NCBI GenBank assembly: GCA_023269455.1 | Contig: JAHFTG010000183.1 | Span: 1 to 5,148 of the forward strand | Origin: Opitutaceae bacterium | GTDB lineage: Bacteria > Verrucomicrobiota > Verrucomicrobiia > Opitutales > Opitutaceae | DNA length: 5,148 nt | Reading direction: 5' to 3' | Shown: piece by piece, positions 1-5,148 of the stretch | Layout of the letters: every line of letters starts with the position of its first letter | Position numbering within the stretch: the stretch's first letter is position 1 | Notes under the pieces: generated by a model | Database searches by the model: none | The model's input: only the letters and a program-made list of their open reading frames with translations | What the model was told of the DNA's origin: nothing | Position numbers and translations under genes: made by a program

Positions 1-3000
1 GCCTTGGAGAATCTCCATGAGCATGTCGGGGCTCGTGGCGGTGATGGTCTCGATGCCGGCGTTGCGGAAGAACGTGACGAGGCGGCGCAGGGTGACGGGG
101 TTGTCTTCGATGCAGAGGATCGGGCCTATGCCGAGGGCGGCGGGGAAGGCAGGCCGTGCCGGGGGGTGATCGGAGGCGATCTCAAAGGGCAGCGTGATGG
201 TGAAGGGGGAGCCGTGGCGGACATCGCTTTGAACGCGGATGGAGCCGCCCATGAGCGCGCAGAGGCGTTGGCAGATGGCGAGGCCGAGGCCGGTGCCTCC
301 GTATTTGCGGGTGATGGATGAGTCCACCTGCGAGAAGGGTTTGAAGAGGCGGTCGAGGCGGTCGGCGGGGATGCCGATGCCGGTGTCGCGCACGGCAATG
401 GCGAGCGCGCGCTGGCCGGGGCGAAGCGTGGCGGGGTCGAGGTCGGTGGTGGCGGAAACCTCGATGGAAACGCTGCCGCTGGGCGTGAACTTGATGGCGT
501 TGTTGACGAGGTTGGTGAGGACTTGGCGGAGGCGGTTGGCGTCGCCGACGAGGAGTAGCGGCACGGCCGGATCGATGTCGTAAACGAGTTCGATCTTCCG
601 GGTGGCGGCTTGCATGGCGAAGAGGTCGAGGGTCTCTTCGATGGAGCTGACGAGCTCGAAGGGCTGGTGCTCGATCTCGAGCTTGCCGGATTCGATTTTC
701 GAGAAGTCGAGGATGTCGTTGATGATGGAGAGCAGGGCTTCGCCGCTGGTGCGGATGGTGCTCACGGAATCGCGCTGCTCGTGGGTGAGCGAGGTGTCGA
801 GGAGGAGGCTGGTCATGCCGATGACGCCGTTCATGGGCGTGCGAATCTCGTGCGACATGTTGGCGAGGAACTCGCTCTTGGCGCGGGAGGCGGTGTCGGC
901 CTCGGCCTTCGCACGGCGGAGGGCGTTTTCGGTTTCGACGCGCGCGGTGATGTCGGCCTCGACGGCGATGAAATTTTCCAGGGTGCCGTGTTCGTTGCGC
1001 ACCGGCTGGATTTCGAGTTGGAGGTGGTATTTGCGGCCGGACTTGGAGTAGCTGACGACTTCCGTGGAGAGACCTTCGCCGAGGGCGATGGCTTGCTTGA
1101 TGCGCCCGAGGGTCTGGCGGTTGGTGGCGGAGCCGACGAGGAACTCGACGGGTTTTTTGCCGATGATCTCGTCGAGGCGGTATTCCATGATGCGCTCGAA
1201 GGATTCGTTGACCCATTCGATGGCGCCGTCGGGGGTGCCGATGAGCACGAGGTTGTCGGTGCGGCTGGCGACGAGGGAGAGCTTGCGGGCGGCGGCCTGA
1301 CTGTGGCGGAGGGCTTGCTCGGATTCCTTGCGGGGAGTGATGTCCTGGAGCGTGCCGACGATGCGGGAGGGCTGGCCGGAATCGTTGTAGGCGACGGTTT
1401 TCGAGCGGGCGTAAAACCAGCGCCAGCCTCCGGAGGCGGTGCGCATGCGGTATTCGGGGTCGATGAAATCCTGCGTGCCGTTGAGCTGGCGTTCCAAGTC
1501 GGCGCGGTAGTCGGCGAGATCGTCGGGATGGATGCGCGCCTGCCAGGCTTCCGGGCTGGAAATCATTTCGGTGGCGGTGAGGCCGAGCATGAGCGAGAGG
1601 GCGGCGCTGTGCTGGAGTTCGTTGGTGGCGAGGTGCCACTCGAAGATGCTGATGGAGGTGGCGTCGAGGGCGATGCGGAGGCGTTCGTCAGAGACCTTGA
1701 GCATGGTCTCGATGCGGCGGCGTTCATCGTTTTCGGCGCTGAGGAGACGGTTGGACGTCTGGGCGGCGACGAGGCGGGCGCGCGCGGTGCGGGCGAGATG
1801 GATACTCAGGCCGAGGAGCAGGGTGATGCCGAGGCCGGCGGCGAGACAGATCTCGGGCAGGTAGCGCTGGTTTTGGTGGAGATACTCCGCCGTGGGCTCC
1901 ATGACGATGCGGAGGCGGCGGTTTTCCAGGGTGAAGACCGAGGCCAGCGCGAGCGGATGGTTGAGCGCGCTTTCAATGCCGGGGATGGAATCGTAGATGC
2001 GCTGGTCGCCTATGTAGATCTCGCAGTGGTGGTGGACGCTGATTTTTGTGCGTTGGTCGATGCTGCCGAAAAACTGCTGGTAGGTGAACTCGGCGCCGAT
2101 GAGGCCGGTGAGGGTGCGGGCGCGATAAATGGGCGCGTAGATGACGAAGCCCGGTCCGTGCCCGACGAGGTTGAACGAACTGGAGACGACCGGGCTGCCC
2201 TCGTGGATGGCGGCTTCGATGGCGTGACGGCGGTCGGGCTGGGTAAACTGGTTGAGGCCGATGAGGGGTTCGTTGCCGATGGTGGGCCAGCACCAGGTGG
2301 TCGCACCGTCGGGGGTAAGGCGGGCGAGGGAGCGTGCGCCGGGGGCGTCGATCATCCAGGTCGCGGCGTCGGCTTCGAGCACGGGGGGCTCGTTGTCGGT
2401 CGCCCAGCGGCGGCCGATGCGTTCGAGGGTGGAGGACTGGCGTTCGAATTCGAGATTGATGGCGTTCGCGAAACTGTTGATGGCGATCTGGCCGGTGGTG
2501 CTGAGGTAAACGGTTTCGCGGTCACGCAAGCCTGCCCAGAAAACGAAGGTGAGAAGTCCGCAGGTCACGACCACGGGCACCGGCAGCCAGATGGGTGCGC
2601 CTGGCTGGCGGGAGTGATGCTCGCGCCAGGCGAGGGCGAGGAGCATGAGGCCGGTGATAAACAAGAGCAGGGCGATGCTCGGCGGCATGCTGATGGCGGA
2701 GCCCCAGCCGTAGGACACGGGCATTTTTATGGCATAGCCGATCAGGGTGATCATGCCGGTCGCGCCGAGCAACGAGCCGATCAGGGCAAAGCACCCAATG
2801 CGGCCTCGCTGCGAACGGGAGATCGCCGACCACGATACCACGCCGCCGGCCAGAACCAGGGCGATCGCGATGAGCGGAGGCATCGGGGCGGCCGCCGTGA
2901 TATTTTCCGAGGAGAATAGGCCGGCGACCCAGGAATCCAGCCCGTGACCGAGCTCAAGCGGTTCTAAAATGAGCGAAAGCCCGCCCAGTAAAACGACGAG

Positions 3001-3246
3001 GGTGGCGAGCCATGCGGCTTGCCGAAAGCCTCGTTCCACCGCGATGGCTACAGCCCCTAGCAGACCAAAGCCCAGGGTTGCGCTGTAGAACCAAGCTCCC
3101 GGTTCGATCGGGCCGAGAATCGCGAGATCAAGACCGCTGAGACCGTTGAAAAACATGATCACCGCGAGGGCGCCGACCATCCCGGCGGAAGCAACGACCA
3201 TGCGTTGCGTCCAAGACATACGGGATGAAAGCGATGGGTGAATCAT
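1..3246 (-). CDS. CHASE/PAS hybrid sensor histidine kinase, C-terminus cut by window edge
   Basis: Membrane hybrid histidine kinase; 1082 codons are visible, with no stop before the left edge. Domains (residues counted from 3246): seven hydrophobic helices near 17-36, 51-70, 77-94, 123-140, 150-172, 188-207 and 219-240; a CHASE-like extracytoplasmic region about 242-460 (PDRRHAIEAA at 337-346, GFVIYAPIY at 366-374); helix 463-484; PAS about 519-640 (PAS_3 type, with IHPDD); PAS about 655-766; a short probable coiled coil; HisKA with SHEIRTPMNG and phospho-acceptor His799; HATPase_c with N-box NLVNNAIKF (Asn916), G1 DTGIGIP 954-960, F-box FKPFSQVD 968-975 and G2 GGTGLGLAI 983-991; REC beginning near 1041 with the acidic pair Glu1047-Asp1048. 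All kinase motifs look intact. By family it autophosphorylates and relays to its receiver; the signal is unknown. ATG 3246 is preferred because AGGGTGA lies 9 bases upstream and TAG directly precedes it; ATG 3219 (nine residues shorter) is the alternative and has no clear binding site. Further REC or Hpt domains may lie outside the window. Confidence 0.96.
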   Translation of the reverse strand, partial: MIHPSLSSRMSWTQRMVVASAGMVGALAVIMFFNGLSGLDLAILGPIEPGAWFYSATLGFGLLGAVAIAVERGFRQAAWLATLVVLLGGLSLILEPLELGHGLDSWVAGLFSSENITAAAPMPPLIAIALVLAGGVVSWSAISRSQRGRIGCFALIGSLLGATGMITLIGYAIKMPVSYGWGSAISMPPSIALLLFITGLMLLALAWREHHSRQPGAPIWLPVPVVVTCGLLTFVFWAGLRDRETVYLSTTGQIAINSFANAINLEFERQSSTLERIGRRWATDNEPPVLEADAATWMIDAPGARSLARLTPDGATTWCWPTIGNEPLIGLNQFTQPDRRHAIEAAIHEGSPVVSSSFNLVGHGPGFVIYAPIYRARTLTGLIGAEFTYQQFFGSIDQRTKISVHHHCEIYIGDQRIYDSIPGIESALNHPLALASVFTLENRRLRIVMEPTAEYLHQNQRYLPEICLAAGLGITLLLGLSIHLARTARARLVAAQTSNRLLSAENDERRRIETMLKVSDERLRIALDATSISIFEWHLATNELQHSAALSLMLGLTATEMISSPEAWQARIHPDDLADYRADLERQLNGTQDFIDPEYRMRTASGGWRWFYARSKTVAYNDSGQPSRIVGTLQDITPRKESEQALRHSQAAARKLSLVASRTDNLVLIGTPDGAIEWVNESFERIMEYRLDEIIGKKPVEFLVGSATNRQTLGRIKQAIALGEGLSTEVVSYSKSGRKYHLQLEIQPVRNEHGTLENFIAVEADITARVETENALRRAKAEADTASRAKSEFLANMSHEIRTPMNGVIGMTSLLLDTSLTHEQRDSVSTIRTSGEALLSIINDILDFSKIESGKLEIEHQPFELVSSIEETLDLFAMQAATRKIELVYDIDPAVPLLLVGDANRLRQVLTNLVNNAIKFTPSGSVSIEVSATTDLDPATLRPGQRALAIAVRDTGIGIPADRLDRLFKPFSQVDSSITRKYGGTGLGLAICQRLCALMGGSIRVQSDVRHGSPFTITLPFEIASDHPPARPAFPAALGIGPILCIEDNPVTLRRLVTFFRNAGIETITATSPDMLMEILQG

Positions 3247-3269
3247 CTAGGCATTTCACCCTAGGGCAT
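3247..3269. repeat. Imperfect direct repeat CTAGGCAT / CTAGGGCAT in the kinase leader
   Basis: On the plus strand CTAGGCAT (3247-3254) and CTAGGGCAT (3261-3269) differ by one inserted G. Their starts are 14 bases apart and they bracket the ribosome binding site. In the mRNA direction each copy reads ATGCC(C)TAG. The arrangement could be a protein or RNA regulatory site over the start region, but the units are short and chance is a real alternative. Confidence 0.3.
3256..3262 (-). promoter_or_regulatory. Ribosome binding site for the hybrid kinase
   Basis: On the minus strand this reads AGGGTGA, close to the Shine-Dalgarno consensus, with 9 bases between it and the ATG at 3246-3244. It decides the start: the in-frame ATG at 3219 is preceded by CTTTCATCCCGT, which has no purine-rich site. 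The in-frame TAG at 3249-3247 excludes any start further upstream. Confidence 0.6.
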
Positions 3270-3348
3270 GCTGTCGCCGCCGTGCAATGGCATTTACGCG
3301 GTCGGTGGATTCTGAATCGGGGTGACCCTCACCTGCGGGCGGTCGGGA

Positions 3349-5148
3349 TCAGGGACCGTTGCTGGTCGGCTCGGGGGCGAGCGGCAAGGCGGGGGTGAAG
3401 GAGGGGGATCCGATGATGCTGCGCAGGAGGTTGGTGGGGCCGTAAACGAAAACCCAGTCGGGCTTGGTCATCGTGCCTTGTAACTTAACTTCCAATACGT
3501 TGGAGAATGGGCTGAGCACGAGCTTCACCGGGCTGAGCACCAAGGATTTGGTTTCGTCGAGAGGGAAGACCTTGGCCTTGAAATCGAGCTGATGGTCCTG
3601 AAGGCCGTAGTCGCCCTTGGCGTCGATGACGGCGGTCGGGCCGGTGAGCTTGAGGCTGCCGAAACGGAGACGGGAGCCGTCCAGGGCGAACTGGGCGTCC
3701 AGGTTGTTGAGGGAAAACGTGCTGAAGTTGAAGACAGTTTTGCTGAGCAGTTCGGAGAGCAGTCCGAGCAGGTTGAGCTGGCCGAGTTCTGTGCCGGTGA
3801 TCGCGGCGGTGCCGTCGGCCTTGAAGCTGTAGAAATCGCTGTAAAGGCCCTCGGCATTTTTGAGCGAGAGCTTGAGGCGGCCGGTTTCGAGCCGTTCGGC
3901 CAGTGACTTTTCGCCGGGTTTCAGCGGGGCGTCCGGCTTCAGGTTTATCGCGCGGATCGCCTCGCCGAGATGGGCGTCGGTCAGCGTGAAGTCGAAGGAG
4001 AGCCGGCGGGTTTTATCGTCGCCCCAGACCTTGGCTTTGCCGGTTGCACGGCCATCGGCGAAGACCAGTGCGAGCGACGGCAGCGTCAGCTCGGCGTCGC
4101 GCAACCGGGCGGTGAAAACGAGATCCGACAGGGGGAAATCGTGGAAGGCGACCGCGCCGGTCGATTGGAGGGCGATGTCGATGTGTTGATGCGCGCCTTC
4201 GGGAGAGGCGGGGCTTTCAACGTGGCCGGCGAGCGTGAGTTGCGGTGCGTTGGCGAACTTGTAGGGAGCGAGCAGGCTTGCCGAGTCCGCGCCGAAAAGC
4301 TGCTTCATGGTGTCGAGCGGCAGGCTGGAATCCACGGAGAAAATCATGCGGCTCCAGGCGTCTTTTTCGAGGTTGGTGAGGCGGGCGAACGAGCCGGTGG
4401 CTTCGTGCGCACCCTGGGCGACCTTGAAATATAAAATATCGTCCCACTGCGGGCGGACGAAGAGGCGCGTGTTCACATGATCGAAGGGCGCGCCGCGCAG
4501 GCCGGTGGCGCCGCCTTCGGCTTGCACGAAGACGCGCGTCGCCGCAAGCGAGCCCCAGCGGCCGGCCACGTCCACGTCGGCCTGCGGCACGCCTTTCGAG
4601 AAATCAAAGTCGCGCCAGAAACGCGTCCACCAATCGTGGAACCAGGGCGAGATGCCGTCGGGGCGGAGGCCGCCGGTAAGAAGAAAACGAAAGTCCATCG
4701 TGGCCGTATCCATCTCATAGAGACCGTGGGCGAGGCTGGCTCCTTGCCGGAGGACAAGTTGGTCGCAGAGGACGTGTCCGTCGCGATAGCTGAACTCGGT
4801 GCCGGTCTCGTCGAGCGGGACTCCTCCGACCAGCACGGGTCCGCTGTGCAGCCGGCCTTGCGCCTGCTCGAGTTTCCAGCCGGGGAGAAACGTGGCGGAT
4901 GCGTGCAGCGGCGCGGGCGTGGCCGGTTGGAGCAGCGTGGTGAGGTCGTGTTTGACCAGGCCGCCGATGAGGCCGAGCAACGCGTGATCGACGCGCCCGT
5001 CGAGTTGCACATGACCTTGGCCTTGTTTCGGGTCGAGCACCGCGTCGAGCTGCCACGGAGAACCGGCGAGCAAGGGGGTTAAATTAACGGCGAACCAGCC
5101 GTTTTTGCCTGGAGTGAGGGCCAGGCTGGCCGGGCCTGCCGTGAGATC
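3349..5148 (-). CDS. AsmA/YhdP-like envelope protein, C-terminal 599 residues (N-terminus beyond window)
   Basis: The frame is open from the right edge to a TGA at 3351-3349, giving 599 residues. The TTG at 5073 is in frame, but the reading continues unbroken upstream of it, so it is an internal Leu rather than a start. The visible part has no membrane helix. It consists of alternating short strands with repeated patterns such as FALDGSRLRFGSLKLTG, as expected for a beta-rich repeat protein. The C-terminal section, about 458-560, carries a leucine-rich helix (LNLLGLLSELLSK at 458-470), then NNLDAQFALDG (481 onward), a GDYGLQDHQLDFKAKV strand pair, and LSPVKLVLSPFSNVLEVKLQG. This resembles the AsmA-like C-terminal region of the AsmA/YhdP/TamB superfamily. 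Members are inner-membrane anchored, span the periplasm and are implicated in lipid traffic to the outer membrane. That role is inferred from resemblance; the N-terminal anchor should lie upstream. The kinase starts 102 bases downstream on the same strand. A different large beta-repeat envelope protein is possible. Confidence 0.75.
   Translation of the reverse strand, partial: DLTAGPASLALTPGKNGWFAVNLTPLLAGSPWQLDAVLDPKQGQGHVQLDGRVDHALLGLIGGLVKHDLTTLLQPATPAPLHASATFLPGWKLEQAQGRLHSGPVLVGGVPLDETGTEFSYRDGHVLCDQLVLRQGASLAHGLYEMDTATMDFRFLLTGGLRPDGISPWFHDWWTRFWRDFDFSKGVPQADVDVAGRWGSLAATRVFVQAEGGATGLRGAPFDHVNTRLFVRPQWDDILYFKVAQGAHEATGSFARLTNLEKDAWSRMIFSVDSSLPLDTMKQLFGADSASLLAPYKFANAPQLTLAGHVESPASPEGAHQHIDIALQSTGAVAFHDFPLSDLVFTARLRDAELTLPSLALVFADGRATGKAKVWGDDKTRRLSFDFTLTDAHLGEAIRAINLKPDAPLKPGEKSLAERLETGRLKLSLKNAEGLYSDFYSFKADGTAAITGTELGQLNLLGLLSELLSKTVFNFSTFSLNNLDAQFALDGSRLRFGSLKLTGPTAVIDAKGDYGLQDHQLDFKAKVFPLDETKSLVLSPVKLVLSPFSNVLEVKLQGTMTKPDWVFVYGPTNLLRSIIGSPSFTPALPLAPEPTSNGP

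Larger units (their letters stand above)
3247..3348 (-). other. 102-base intergenic gap between AsmA-like gene and kinase gene
   Basis: The gap is less GC-rich than the genes beside it. Apart from the binding site and short repeat next to the kinase start, it holds no RNA gene, no strong promoter match and no hairpin followed by a T-run in the minus direction. Read-through from the AsmA-like gene into the kinase is therefore possible. A promoter for the kinase alone cannot be excluded, because promoters of high-GC bacteria often match the sigma-70 consensus poorly. Confidence 0.5.

Noticed and set aside
182..1639. A 485-codon minus-strand open frame inside the kinase gene.
   Set aside because: It is the kinase read one frame off: its translation is almost entirely Arg, Pro, His and Ala with no domain, whereas the other minus frame gives uninterrupted PAS, HisKA and HATPase motifs over the same bases.
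3262..3290. A possible sigma-70 promoter before the kinase (TTGCAC, then TAGGGT about 18 bases later on the minus strand).
   Set aside because: Each box matches only three of six consensus bases, and the -10 box would overlap the ribosome binding site.
3321..3333. A perfect small hairpin (GGTGA, loop of 3, TCACC) just after the AsmA-like stop codon.
   Set aside because: The stem is only five base pairs and no T-run follows in the minus direction, so it is not supported as an intrinsic terminator.
3298..3346. GCGGTCGG occurring twice (3298-3305 and 3339-3346), 41 bases apart.
   Set aside because: An eight-base GC-rich word repeated once is expected by chance here, and the second copy lies almost against the end of the AsmA-like gene.
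3225..3398. A 57-codon plus-strand frame spanning the intergenic gap.
   Set aside because: It overlaps both genes on the opposite strand, has no ribosome binding site before its ATG, and ends in an Arg/Gly/Ala-rich tail typical of non-coding GC-rich sequence.
3970..5082. Plus-strand open frames (3970-4434 and 4477-5082) opposite the AsmA-like gene.
   Set aside because: They are codon-aligned antisense shadows of the minus-strand gene, rich in Gly, Glu, Ala and Arg, with no motif. The minus-strand frame reads as a coherent beta-repeat protein.

Overview
The window is a high-GC bacterial segment holding two protein genes, both on the minus strand and both cut by a window edge. Nothing in the sequence names the species. 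The GC-rich codon use, the large multi-domain hybrid kinase and the big AsmA-like protein would fit a Gram-negative (double-membrane) bacterium. My best guess is Verrucomicrobiota, perhaps Opitutaceae, but this is inference by resemblance only.

Layout, in direction of transcription (right to left): (1) 5148-3349, the last 599 residues of a large AsmA/YhdP-type protein whose start lies beyond the right edge; (2) 3348-3247, a 102-base intergenic gap with a good ribosome binding site, a short imperfect direct repeat and no convincing terminator; (3) 3246-1, the first 1082 residues of a hybrid sensor histidine kinase that runs off the left edge inside its receiver domain. The kinase frame has no stop in the window, so stop-to-stop ORF calls can miss it although it is the largest gene here. 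Its order is seven membrane helices, a CHASE-type extracytoplasmic sensor, an eighth helix, PAS, PAS, HisKA, HATPase_c, then the start of REC.

The kinase is expected to sense an external signal through CHASE and the membrane helices, tune it through the two cytoplasmic PAS domains, autophosphorylate at His799 and pass the phosphate to the receiver that begins at the left edge. The AsmA-like protein is expected to act in the envelope. The same strand and a gap of about 100 bases permit co-transcription, but the sequence shows no functional link between the two.

I see no mobile element, CRISPR array, RNA gene or defence-type cassette. The points worth a second look are modest: the CHASE topology, a His-His-His-Cys cluster in the sensor, a third-position GC gradient along the kinase, the structured leader just before its start, and a very long antisense open frame that codon bias explains.
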